Source: Biomaibacter acetigenes (lineage in GTDB: Bacteria > Bacillota > Thermosediminibacteria > Thermosediminibacterales > Tepidanaerobacteraceae). Taken from it: a stretch of 64,000 nucleotides of DNA. Under the pieces are notes generated by a model. It did no database searches. It worked only from the letters and a program-made list of their open reading frames with translations, and was not told the DNA's origin. The position numbers were made by a program, and so were the translations under genes. Each line of letters begins with the position of its first letter. Position 1 is the first letter of the stretch. The stretch spans positions 372,001 to 436,000 of the forward strand of contig NZ_CP033169.1 in the NCBI RefSeq assembly GCF_003691585.1, in the 5' to 3' direction. Shown one piece after another: positions 8,832-17,334 of the stretch.

Positions 8832-8905
8832 AACCATAAAACTAAATAAAAAAGTATGTAAGCTACGGCAACATCTTTTCAAAATATATACAGGGGGGAG
8901 AAAAT

Positions 8906-9871
8906 ATGTTTGATGTGGTGGCACTGGGAGAGCTTTTGATTGATTTTACTCCGGCGGGGCATACACCGGCTGGAAGTCCCGTATTCGAGGCTAACCCCGG
9001 CGGGGCTCCTGCCAATGTTCTTGCTGCCGTATCGAAACTTGGCGGTAAAAGCGCCTTTATAGGAAAGGTTGGTGACGACCAGTTCGGACATTTTCTGGAA
9101 GAAGTGTTGAAATCCCACGGTATTGACACCGCAGGCCTGAGCTTTTCGGATTCGGCGAACACCACCCTGGCCTTTGTGCATCTTGACCAAAAAGGGGAAA
9201 GGAGCTTTAGCTTTTATAGAAACCCCGGGGCCGATATCATGCTGGATGTGCAGGATATCAAACCCGAAATCATTGCCGATACTCGAATATTTCATTTCGG
9301 ATCTCTGTCCCTGACCCATGAACCGGCCAGGAGTGCCACGCTTCATGCGCTGAATCTAGCGAAGAAAAAAAATAAAGTAATATCCTTTGACCCCAACTGG
9401 AGGCCGCCTCTTTGGAAGGATGATGCCGCTGCCAGAGAGGGTATGTTCCTCGGCCTTCAATCTGCGGATATACTAAAATTATCAGAAGAGGAAATGGAAT
9501 TTTTGACCGGAGAACAGGATTTAGAAAAAGGTAGCGGAAAATTATTCGATATGGGGATAAAGCTGGTGCTGGTAACCATGGGAGAAAAGGGCTGTTTCTA
9601 TAGATGTTCATCCGGTACCGGCTCTGTAAAGGCTTATGATGTCAGGGTATTAGACACGACCGGCGCTGGAGACGCTTTTATGGGGGCTCTTTTATACGGT
9701 ATTTGCAAAAGGGGTATCCTCCTTGATGAAATAAATATACAGGAGCTGGAGGGTATTCTGGATTTTGCCAGTGCCGCAGGGGGGTTATGTACGACAAAAA
9801 GAGGGGGCATACCTGCCATGCCCACCCTGGAAGAAGTGAGACTCTGCATGAAGAACATCAAAAAGCTCTAG
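8906..9871 (+). CDS. PfkB-family carbohydrate kinase, fructokinase-like
   Basis: The 321-residue ribokinase-fold enzyme phosphorylates a sugar using ATP in the cytoplasm. Visible motifs are the N-terminal ALGELLIDFTP, the substrate-lid NPGGAPANVLAAVSKLGG near residue 32, and the C-terminal catalytic DTTGAGDAFMGALLYG near residue 248 with the base Asp. Overall pattern, including SFDPNWRPPLW, fits bacterial fructokinases (ScrK type), but 2-keto-3-deoxygluconate or other substrates are not excluded. AGGGGGGAG precedes the ATG. No sugar transporter is adjacent, so its supply route is unclear. Confidence 0.85.
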   Translation: MFDVVALGELLIDFTPAGHTPAGSPVFEANPGGAPANVLAAVSKLGGKSAFIGKVGDDQFGHFLEEVLKSHGIDTAGLSFSDSANTTLAFVHLDQKGERSFSFYRNPGADIMLDVQDIKPEIIADTRIFHFGSLSLTHEPARSATLHALNLAKKKNKVISFDPNWRPPLWKDDAAAREGMFLGLQSADILKLSEEEMEFLTGEQDLEKGSGKLFDMGIKLVLVTMGEKGCFYRCSSGTGSVKAYDVRVLDTTGAGDAFMGALLYGICKRGILLDEINIQELEGILDFASAAGGLCTTKRGGIPAMPTLEEVRLCMKNIKKL

Positions 9872-9927
9872 AACAACAAAGCGAGAATGTTTAGGGTATT
9901 GCCACCCACTGCCCATACGTAATAAGA

Positions 9928-9955
9928 AACCCCGGTTCGCCGGGGTTATGCCTTT
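9928..9955. terminator. Hairpin between the convergent kinase and glycosyltransferase
   Basis: AACCCCGG/CCGGGGTT with a TTCG tetraloop is followed on the plus strand by a CTTTTT tract. The stem overlaps the stop codon of the glycosyltransferase on the other strand. Confidence 0.7.
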
Positions 9956-11361
9956 TTCATGCTGACTTCTGCTATTTCTCTGGTTCTGGGAGTTTTTACC
10001 CATGCCCGGGGCTGACTGTTGAAGGCTCTTAAGATCAGGGCTCCGGTGTAGGGTAGGGGCAGAAGGAATCCCGCCAATGGCAGGACCAGAAGGGATATAA
10101 GGGCCATCAAGGAATTTACGGCGCCTCTTTTTTTCATATACCGATAATATTTAACAATATAGAGATAATATGTAAATCCGAAGTAAATGAAAACCAGAGA
10201 TTTCAAAAATATCCTGAACCCGTCGGGTAATGCCGAAGGGTCTATCAAGCCTTTGTATGAAAGCCATATAACCGCCAGGGGTACCAGCACCGCTATCTGA
10301 TAAAGAGTCCACTCCACTTCCCCTTTTAAAAGCAGCGTCTTCAGAAGGCTGTTTTTTTTCGGTCCGGCGTATTCCGGCGTGTTTTTAAACTTTTCGATGA
10401 CCTGGATGTGTCCTGCCGCCCAGCGCAAGCGCTGCCGGAAGAAAGATCTGTAATTTTCGGGAGTTTGTTCAGTGCTTATATATGGAAAGTAATCAGGCCA
10501 GGCGCCTTCGGCAAGATAAGCCCTTACACCTATTTCAAGGTCCTCGGTCAGAGCTTTGCAGTCAAAGCCCTTTATTCTTTTTAAAAGGTCTGATTCGATA
10601 AAAAGATTTGTCCCGCCGACAAAGGGAAGCATTTTCATAAGAACGGGCATATACCACTCATGGGATAGCGCCTGGTAAAGGGAGGCGATCCTGGTTATAG
10701 GGCTCAGGTAGAAGAAATTCCTGACCTGAAAAACCGGCCCCTGCCAGATGCGGTTGGATTTTTCCGAATTTATCCATTCCTGGGCTATGTATAAAAGGAC
10801 ATCCAGTTCCGGATGGCTTTCGGCATCGTAAAACCCACATATATCCGAAGAACCGTCTATAAAGGAAAGGCCGTAATTTAGAGCCCGGCCTTTGGTGGAA
10901 GGCACCGGTTTTCCCAGGCCCTGTCCCTGAAAATTGCCGTCAAAATCATAGGGGACCATAACATGTTTTAATACGGGACAATTTCCCCTGGTGGTAAATT
11001 CCCTAATTTTATCTTCCACCACCTGCTGAGTAGTATGGCTTTTACCGGAAGAAAGTTCTTTTTCATCAGTTATGACAATTATTTCAAAGAGATCGTGAGG
11101 ATAGTTTAACCCTGCCAGGTGTTCTATAGTCTGTCCTATAACATCGGCTTCCTCCCGGGCCGGCACTAAAATAGAAAACATGGGCAATTTTTTGCCTTTT
11201 TCTTCTGCCAGTTTCTCAAGCTCAAAAGCTGAAAGCACTTTTCTTTTTGACCAGTAGTGTTTATTGGAATAGTGTCTCCATACAAAATATCTCAGAAAGA
11301 GCAGGAAAAAAAACAGGTATAAGCCGATTACACCTAAATAAATGAGCTGTGGGAGCTCCAT
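9946..11361 (-). CDS. Processive family-2 glycosyltransferase (cellulose/hyaluronan synthase-like), membrane bound
   Basis: The protein of about 471 residues has an N-terminal membrane helix, a GT-A catalytic domain and several C-terminal helices. The processive GT2 signature is complete: FSILVPAREE at the start of the fold, the metal-binding DAESHPE, the TEDLEIGVR acidic motif and RQRLRWAAGH (QxxRW). Such enzymes polymerise or transfer sugars at the inner face of the membrane. The start at 11361 (MELPQLIYLG) has a G7 run as ribosome site; longer in-frame starts lack one. The gene stands alone, so the product polysaccharide or glycolipid is unknown. Confidence 0.85.
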   Translation of the reverse strand: MELPQLIYLGVIGLYLFFFLLFLRYFVWRHYSNKHYWSKRKVLSAFELEKLAEEKGKKLPMFSILVPAREEADVIGQTIEHLAGLNYPHDLFEIIVITDEKELSSGKSHTTQQVVEDKIREFTTRGNCPVLKHVMVPYDFDGNFQGQGLGKPVPSTKGRALNYGLSFIDGSSDICGFYDAESHPELDVLLYIAQEWINSEKSNRIWQGPVFQVRNFFYLSPITRIASLYQALSHEWYMPVLMKMLPFVGGTNLFIESDLLKRIKGFDCKALTEDLEIGVRAYLAEGAWPDYFPYISTEQTPENYRSFFRQRLRWAAGHIQVIEKFKNTPEYAGPKKNSLLKTLLLKGEVEWTLYQIAVLVPLAVIWLSYKGLIDPSALPDGFRIFLKSLVFIYFGFTYYLYIVKYYRYMKKRGAVNSLMALISLLVLPLAGFLLPLPYTGALILRAFNSQPRAWVKTPRTREIAEVSMKKA

Positions 11362-11707
11362 GATATTCCCCCCCAAAATATACAAAATCACACGATTATA
11401 TATTATACGCCCGAAAAATATAAAAATAAATCCGGAAAAATGGCCAAAAATAACAGGATAGGCATAAATTTCACAAACCGTTTTGAACATCCAAACTATT
11501 TATATTATCTCTCGAAAATATATTTTCTTCCTTCGGGTTACTCAATAAATTAAAAAAACCTATCAAATACCATAAATAAGTTTCGAAAAGCGCACATATT
11601 TTTTGAGGGTATATAAAAACATGCAGGAAAAAACGAATAAAGGTCGAATAATATCATTATGTCTAAATTTACATAACGTATTTATCAAACAGAAGGGGGT
11701 ATTTTTT

Positions 11708-12691
11708 ATGAAGTATTTTAAGAAACCGTGGTTTTTAGTCGCAGCAATGCTGGTACTGATTTTTGCCATTGTTTTGTCGGGATGCGGAGGGGCCAAGACG
11801 GAACCGGCGAAAACGGAAACTTCTTCACCGGGGACTGGTGCCGCAAATCAGGAGAGTTCCCCGACACCCGCTCCTGAAAACAATGAACTTATCCTTTCCA
11901 CCACCACCAGTACCCAGGATAGCGGCTTGCTGGATGTGCTGATACCTATTTTTGAGCAAAAGACGGGCTACAAGGTCAAACCCATTGCTGTAGGCACAGG
12001 CCAGGCCCTGGCCATGGGAGAAAAGGGCGATGCCGATGTGATGCTGGTGCACGCACCTGAATCCGAGATGGCGCTGGTAGACAAAGGTGCCGCCATCAAT
12101 CGGCAACTGGTGATGCACAATGATTTCATCATAGTGGGCCCCAAAGATGATCCTGCCGGCATAAAAAATGTAAAGGATTCAGTGGAAGCCTTTAAAGCCA
12201 TTGCCGAAAAACAGGCTGTATTTATTTCAAGAGGCGATGATTCCGGAACCAACAAAAAAGAACTGGACATCTGGAAAAAGGCGGGCGAGAAACCCGAAGG
12301 CAAGTGGTACCAGTCCACAGGCCAGGGTATGGGCGCCACGCTGGATGTCGCTTCAGAAAAAGCCGCTTATACCCTCACCGACAGGGGTACCTATCTTGCC
12401 AAAAAGGATAAGCTGCAGCTGGAAATATTGAAGGAAGGAGACGCTTCCCTTCTCAACATATACCACGTGATGCAGACAAATCCGGAATATATTAAGAAGA
12501 ACAATCCCAATGCCGCCAGAATGATAAATGAACAGGGGGCCAAAGCCTTTGTGGATTTTATGGTGGCTCCTGATACTCAGAAGATTATAGGAGAGTTTGG
12601 AAAGGATAAATTCGGCCAGCCTCTGTTCTTTCCCGATGCGGGAAAAGATGAAAAAAACGCTGGGGAAATAATTCGTTATTATTTGCGCTGA
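11708..12691 (+). CDS. tupA: Tungstate ABC transporter, substrate-binding lipoprotein
   Basis: The 327-residue extracytoplasmic binding protein has a lipoprotein signal (LSGCGG near residue 21) and a Thr/Pro-rich linker. The mature part opens with LILSTTTSTQDSGLLDVLIP, the TTTS oxyanion-binding signature of TupA proteins, and continues with GTGQALAMGEKGDADVMLVH and SRGDDSGTNKKE. TupA binds tungstate tightly for tungsto-enzymes such as aldehyde:ferredoxin oxidoreductases. AGAAGGGGG lies upstream of the ATG at 11708. tupB follows after 15 bp and overlaps tupC. Confidence 0.92.
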   Translation: MKYFKKPWFLVAAMLVLIFAIVLSGCGGAKTEPAKTETSSPGTGAANQESSPTPAPENNELILSTTTSTQDSGLLDVLIPIFEQKTGYKVKPIAVGTGQALAMGEKGDADVMLVHAPESEMALVDKGAAINRQLVMHNDFIIVGPKDDPAGIKNVKDSVEAFKAIAEKQAVFISRGDDSGTNKKELDIWKKAGEKPEGKWYQSTGQGMGATLDVASEKAAYTLTDRGTYLAKKDKLQLEILKEGDASLLNIYHVMQTNPEYIKKNNPNAARMINEQGAKAFVDFMVAPDTQKIIGEFGKDKFGQPLFFPDAGKDEKNAGEIIRYYLR

Positions 12692-12706
12692 CTGTGAGGG
12701 ATTTTA

Positions 12707-13414
12707 TTGGACACCGTAATAGAGGGCTTAAAAAAAGGGTTTATTTTACTTTTTTCCCTGGACCGGGAAGTTCTCGGCATTACATGGTTTACACTTAAGG
12801 TTACCGGTGCCGCAACCCTGATAAGCATTGCCATTGCCCTGCCGCTGGCGCTGCTTTTCACGCTCAGGGATTTTCCCGGCAAGAAGTTCGTGATAAGCCT
12901 TGCCAACCTGGGCATGGGCTTACCGCCCACGGTGGTAGGGCTATGGGTGAGCCTCATGCTCTGGAGGAGCGGCCCCTTTGGGATGCTCAAAATAATGTAT
13001 ACGCCCACTGCCATAGTAATCGCCCAGACGGTAATATCTACGCCTATCATTCTGGCGCTTTCTACGGCAGCTCTCCAGCAAATAGACAGGAAGCTCCGGT
13101 GGCAGATCATGGCACTCGGAGCTACACCCCTGCAGATGCTCTTTTTGATGCTGAAAGAAGCGCGCTATTCACTGATGGCGGCGGTTATGGCGGGATTTGG
13201 CGGGTCCATATCGGAGGTGGGAGCATCCATGATGGTGGGCGGCAATATCCAGAACTACACCCGGGTTCTAACTACCGCCATAGTGCTGGAAACCAGCAAG
13301 GGGCATTTTGATATAGCTCTGGCTTTAAGCTTTATATTGATGCTCTTGGCTTATGCCGCCACACTGTGGTTGACCTTTATACAGCAGCGGAGGTACAGGA
13401 ATGTATATTATTGA
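12707..13414 (+). CDS. tupB: Tungstate ABC transporter permease
   Basis: The 235-residue membrane protein has about five helices. The permease EAA-type loop is visible as MALGATPLQMLFLMLKEARYS near residue 140. The pattern LTTAIVLETSKGHFDIALAL at the C-terminal end is typical of TupB. The start codon is TTG, preceded by TGAGGG. It overlaps tupC by 14 bp, indicating translational coupling. Confidence 0.92.
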   Translation: MDTVIEGLKKGFILLFSLDREVLGITWFTLKVTGAATLISIAIALPLALLFTLRDFPGKKFVISLANLGMGLPPTVVGLWVSLMLWRSGPFGMLKIMYTPTAIVIAQTVISTPIILALSTAALQQIDRKLRWQIMALGATPLQMLFLMLKEARYSLMAAVMAGFGGSISEVGASMMVGGNIQNYTRVLTTAIVLETSKGHFDIALALSFILMLLAYAATLWLTFIQQRRYRNVYY

Positions 13415-14525
13415 GGGGCAGGATATATCTGTAAGGGCTGGAAAAAGCCGTATCCTCGAGGTGAAAAGGGTAGGCCTGGAAGAAGGCAAGGTTTTTTCGG
13501 TGATAGGCCCTAACGGGTCAGGTAAGAGCACCCTTTTAAGGGTTATGGCTCTTTTGCAGAATCCTGACGATGGGTGCGTGTACTTCAGGGGTGAAAGGGT
13601 TTTGCCTCGAGACAGGATAAGAATCCGTCGGCGCATGGCGGTGGTTTTTCAGGAACCGCTTCTTCTGGATGCTACGGTAGAGGAAAATATCGTCACGGGC
13701 TTGAGAATTCGCGGGGTGGATGCCGCTTCGGCCAGGCGAAGGGCGGGTTTCTGGCTGGAAAGATTCAAGGTGGCGCATCTTTCGGACCGCTGGGCCCGGG
13801 CTCTCTCCGGCGGGGAAGCCCAGCGTGTGAGCCTTGCCAGGGCTTTTGCCCTGGAGCCTGAGGTCCTTTTTCTGGATGAGCCCTTTGCCAATCTGGACGC
13901 CCCCACCAGGGAGGCTCTGCTGCTGGAGCTTTCCGATGTGCTTCATTCCACAGGCGTCACTACCTTTTTTGTAAGCCATGACTTCAAGGAAGTAGCCTTT
14001 CTGGCGGACAGGACTATGGCGCTGATGGAGGGCCTGCCGGTACAGGAGGCTCCTCCCCAAAGAATACTTGATTACCCCGCGTGCGAAAAGCTCGCAAGAT
14101 TCGTAGGCATTGAAAACATATGGCCGGCAAAAATCCTTGAGGAAAGGCTGGAAACATTAATAGCAGATATAAAGGGTCTTACCATGGTTGTCAAAAAAGC
14201 CGGCGATTATGAATATGAAAGATGTAGTAGCGTAGGTGATGAGGTGAAAATTGCCCTCCGGGGAGATAAAATAAATTTCATCCCACTTGATGCCTGCAGT
14301 AATAATCTTGAGATAGGCTGTTGCCAGGATGGCTCAATAAAACAAAACTGCTGGAATGGAAGGGTAAAGTCGCTTTTTGCTTTCGGAAATGTAATCAGAA
14401 TGACAGTAGACTGCGGAATAGATGTCAATATTTCCGTTCCTGCACAATTTATGAACGCATTCAAAATTGGAGATAACATTAGCTTGTATTTTTCCATCGA
14501 TTCTCCAATCATACTTAAAAAATAG
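13401..14525 (+). CDS. tupC: Tungstate ABC transporter ATP-binding protein with C-terminal regulatory extension
   Basis: The 374-residue protein carries Walker A GPNGSGKST near residue 36, the signature LSGGEAQRVSLARA near 132, Walker B VLFLDEPFANLD and the switch His in FFVSHDFKE. The last 130 residues after FVGIENIWPAKIL form a TOBE/MOP-like region. In molybdate and tungstate importers this often binds the oxyanion and inhibits transport when supply is sufficient; that role here is inference. A strong terminator closes the operon. Confidence 0.9.
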   Translation: MYIIEGQDISVRAGKSRILEVKRVGLEEGKVFSVIGPNGSGKSTLLRVMALLQNPDDGCVYFRGERVLPRDRIRIRRRMAVVFQEPLLLDATVEENIVTGLRIRGVDAASARRRAGFWLERFKVAHLSDRWARALSGGEAQRVSLARAFALEPEVLFLDEPFANLDAPTREALLLELSDVLHSTGVTTFFVSHDFKEVAFLADRTMALMEGLPVQEAPPQRILDYPACEKLARFVGIENIWPAKILEERLETLIADIKGLTMVVKKAGDYEYERCSSVGDEVKIALRGDKINFIPLDACSNNLEIGCCQDGSIKQNCWNGRVKSLFAFGNVIRMTVDCGIDVNISVPAQFMNAFKIGDNISLYFSIDSPIILKK

Positions 14526-14556
14526 AATTTTAAGTACAAATGTCACCCCTGATTTC

Positions 14557-14583
14557 CGGAGCTTTCAAAGCTCCGATTTTTTT
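14557..14583 (+). terminator. Terminator of tupABC
   Basis: CGGAGCTTT/AAAGCTCCG with a tiny loop is followed by a run of eight T residues. Confidence 0.85.
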
Positions 14584-14665
14584 ATTATAATTTTTCTGGA
14601 TAAACATTTTTTTATTTTTTACGTATAAAAATAATGTGAGAAAATAAAACAAAGTGGTGACGGTA

Positions 14666-15955
14666 ATGAGTGGAATCATGGAATTTATAGCAGGAACCAA
14701 AGACTTCTTTCTACAGAACGGAGCCATAGGGCTTTTTATTCTGGCCTTTGCGGAAGCTTCCTTTTTCCCTGTACCGCCTGACATAGTCCTGATTCCCCTG
14801 ACTATTATGTCGCCGGCCAGGGGGCTTTACTATGCGGCCATAACATCCATTGCGTCTACATTGGGAGGCCTGTTCGGGTATTTTATAGGCATAAGGGCGG
14901 GAAGACCTATACTTTCGAGATTTGTAAAGGAAAACAACATTCAAAAAATAGAGGACATGTTTGCCTGCTACGGCGGATGGGCGGTGGCGGTGGCAGGTTT
15001 TACACCCATTCCCTATAAGGTTTTTACCATAGCCTCGGGAGTTTTTCGCATGAATCTAACCACCTTTTTCATAGCGGCACTTTTAAGCAGGAGCGCCAGA
15101 TTTTTCATGGAAAGCGCCATAATAATGGCCATGGGAGAAAATGCCATGGTTTATATAAACAAACTGTTGGGACCGGGTTCTTTCCTGCTGGCGGTGGTGG
15201 CTCTGGTCATTTATATAATGGTTAAAAAGACCAGGATAACCATCCACTTCACACCGGAAAAATTACCGGGATATAGCTTTGCGAAAAAGACTTCGGAAAA
15301 ATATATTGTAAGGTTCGGCGAGTTTGGCATTTACATCATCGGAGGCCTGATCACAGCGGGTATATTTGGCATGATGTTTATCAAACTTGTCACGGAAATG
15401 CTTGAAAAAGAGCTGGGGTGGTTGGACCGGGGGGTTATTGAAATCTTTAAATCAATTCAAAGTCCGGCCATAGATGTTATAGTAAACGCAATCAATGTTC
15501 TGCAGCAACCCCTGGCGCTTTTGGTACTGCTTGCAGCGGGCTTGCTATGGGCAGAATACTTACATAAAAATGCCATGTATCCTGCCATGATATTAATAAC
15601 TTTTTCCGGGAGCTTTGTCATCCAGTGGGGACTGAAATCCCTATTTCAAAGGCCCAGGCTTTTACCGCTGGACCACCCTCTGGGTTTCCTGGCTTATAGT
15701 TTTCCCAGCGGTACGGCGCTGCTCTTCACGGCTTTTCTGGGCTTTTTAGCATTTTTAATCACCAAAAAAGCAAAAAGTCGGCATAAAATCACGGCAGCGG
15801 TTATCTGGCTCATGTTAATAGCCATTATGGGCGCAAGCCGCATATATCTGGGAATGAGCTATCCTACAGACATCCTGGCAGGATTCCTAATCGGTGTGGT
15901 ATGGTTGGCAAGCTGTATAGTGGCCATTGAAGCCATAGAGTATTATTCTCGGTAA
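14666..15955 (+). CDS. DedA (SNARE-associated) domain fused to a degenerate PAP2 domain
   Basis: Residues 1-200 form a DedA/YqaA-type membrane protein (EASFFPVPPDIVLIPL, then AGFTPIPYKVFTIASG). DedA proteins are implicated in recycling polyprenyl or phospholipid carriers across the membrane. Residues 220-429 have the six-helix plan of a type-2 phosphatidic-acid phosphatase, but every catalytic motif is altered: KX6RP reads KSLFQRPRL, PSGH reads PSGT, and SRX5HX3D reads SRIYLGMSYPTD. Both catalytic histidines are therefore absent. The fold is otherwise well kept, so a binding or scaffold role is likelier than decay. ATG 14666 is preferred; GTG 14654 is possible. Monocistronic. Confidence 0.88.
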   Translation: MSGIMEFIAGTKDFFLQNGAIGLFILAFAEASFFPVPPDIVLIPLTIMSPARGLYYAAITSIASTLGGLFGYFIGIRAGRPILSRFVKENNIQKIEDMFACYGGWAVAVAGFTPIPYKVFTIASGVFRMNLTTFFIAALLSRSARFFMESAIIMAMGENAMVYINKLLGPGSFLLAVVALVIYIMVKKTRITIHFTPEKLPGYSFAKKTSEKYIVRFGEFGIYIIGGLITAGIFGMMFIKLVTEMLEKELGWLDRGVIEIFKSIQSPAIDVIVNAINVLQQPLALLVLLAAGLLWAEYLHKNAMYPAMILITFSGSFVIQWGLKSLFQRPRLLPLDHPLGFLAYSFPSGTALLFTAFLGFLAFLITKKAKSRHKITAAVIWLMLIAIMGASRIYLGMSYPTDILAGFLIGVVWLASCIVAIEAIEYYSR

Positions 15956-15984
15956 AAATTAACCTGAAATTAACAACAATGTTA

Positions 15985-16014
15985 TTGACAGTGTATAAGG
16001 AAAATTTATATAAT
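15985..16014 (+). promoter_or_regulatory. Sigma-A-type promoter of the efflux operon
   Basis: A perfect TTGACA is separated by 18 bp from a perfect TATAAT. The palindromic operator starts 9 bp after the -10 box. Confidence 0.85.
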
Positions 16015-16022
16015 ATTTCAGA

Positions 16023-16036
16023 ACCGACCGGTCGGT
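16023..16036. promoter_or_regulatory. TetR-type operator of the efflux operon
   Basis: ACCGACCGGTCGGT is a perfect 14-bp palindrome at the expected transcription start. It matches the CCGACCGGTCGG style of operator seen with many TetR-family regulators. The likely ligand is the TetR protein at 21926-22540, the last gene of the same operon, giving autoregulated repression. The pairing is inference. Confidence 0.8.
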
Positions 16037-16077
16037 CGGCTTTGGGGGTTATTAATACGATAAAAGGAGGATAATTC

Positions 16078-17334
16078 ATGCAGGTAAAGAATAGAAAAAT
16101 GGCTTACATACTGCTCATCCTGATGGCAGTCATAATATTTTCGGGGTGCGGCCAGAAACCCACGGCCACTTCAGAGCCGGAGAAGGTAGTGGCTGTCAGG
16201 ACCGCATTTTCGAAGGTAGAGGACCTGGCAGAGTACCAGTCATTCCCCGGAAAGGTGCAGGCCGCCGGGGAAGTAAGTCTTTCGGCGAAAATGGGAGGAA
16301 AGGTGGAGGATATACTGGTAAAGGAAGGCCAGGAGGTAAAAAAAGGCCAGGTGCTGATAAAGCTCGAGCAAAAGGATGTGGAATCCCAGGTAAATCAAGC
16401 CCAGGCCGCATATAATGCCGCATCGGCGCAGCTTGACAGCCTGAAAAACGGCCAGCTGCCCCAGCAGATCGCGCAGCTGGAATCGGCATTTAATCAGGCC
16501 CAGGCTAATTTTAAGAATGCCGAGGAAAATTACAACCGCATGAAAAACCTGCTGGAACAGGGAGCTGTTTCCAAACAGCAATTTGAAGGCGCCGAGCTTC
16601 AGTATAAAGTGGCAAAAGAACAGTTTGAATCAGCAAGAACCCAGCTCACGCTCACAAAGGAGAAAACAGCGCCGGAAAGCATCTTTGCTGCCGAAGCCCA
16701 GGTGAACCAGGCAAAAGCAGCGCTCTCCGCAGCCCGGGCAGCTCTTGACAACACCCTGATAACCGCCCCTATTGACGGGACCGTGGGATTTATCAACGCC
16801 CGGGTAGGCCAGATGCTCAGCCCCGGTATGACCGTGGTGACTGTGGGAGATCTAAAAAAGGCCGAGATTGAGATAAATGTCACCGAAGACAGGATTAGCG
16901 CTTTACATATAGGCCAGGAGGCCGAAGTCACCGTAGATTCTGCCGGGATTCCGGGAATAAAAGGACAGATTGTCAGTATAAGTCCTTATAAAGACCCCAG
17001 GACTCAGGTATATCCTGTAAAAATATTGGTATCCAACGACAGTGGGCTTTTAAAATCGGGTATGTTCGCCAGGGTAAAGCTGATAGTGGGTTTTCATCAA
17101 AAAGTGGTAACGGTGCCCGAAGATGCGGTGGTGTCCTATGACGGCAACAGGCTTGTATATACGGTGGAGAAAAATGTGGCAAAGGCCCGTCAGGTAGAAA
17201 CCGGAGCCGCATCCATGGGAAAGATAATAATAACAAAAGGGCTGTCGGCGGGACAGCAGATCGTGGTAGAAGGCCAGGACCTGCTGCAGGATGGCGTAAA
17301 AGTTTCTGTTGAGAACCGGGGTGACGTGAAATGA
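16078..17334 (+). CDS. RND efflux membrane fusion (periplasmic adaptor) lipoprotein
   Basis: The 418-residue HlyD/AcrA-family adaptor is anchored by a lipoprotein signal (FSGC near residue 23). A barrel-sandwich lipoyl half (GKVEDILVKEGQEVKKGQVL) begins near residue 68. It is followed by a long coiled-coil hairpin rich in Gln/Ala (residues 100-220) and the second lipoyl half (LITAPIDGTVGFINARVGQ). Beta-barrel and membrane-proximal domains complete the protein. The adaptor links the pump to its exit duct. AAAGGAGG precedes the ATG; the stop overlaps the pump gene by 4 bp. Confidence 0.92.
   Translation: MQVKNRKMAYILLILMAVIIFSGCGQKPTATSEPEKVVAVRTAFSKVEDLAEYQSFPGKVQAAGEVSLSAKMGGKVEDILVKEGQEVKKGQVLIKLEQKDVESQVNQAQAAYNAASAQLDSLKNGQLPQQIAQLESAFNQAQANFKNAEENYNRMKNLLEQGAVSKQQFEGAELQYKVAKEQFESARTQLTLTKEKTAPESIFAAEAQVNQAKAALSAARAALDNTLITAPIDGTVGFINARVGQMLSPGMTVVTVGDLKKAEIEINVTEDRISALHIGQEAEVTVDSAGIPGIKGQIVSISPYKDPRTQVYPVKILVSNDSGLLKSGMFARVKLIVGFHQKVVTVPEDAVVSYDGNRLVYTVEKNVAKARQVETGAASMGKIIITKGLSAGQQIVVEGQDLLQDGVKVSVENRGDVK

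Noticed and set aside
11514-11527. GAAAATATATTTTC palindrome before tupA
   Set aside because: It is made only of AT-rich sequence with end G/C and can easily arise by chance; no regulator is suggested.
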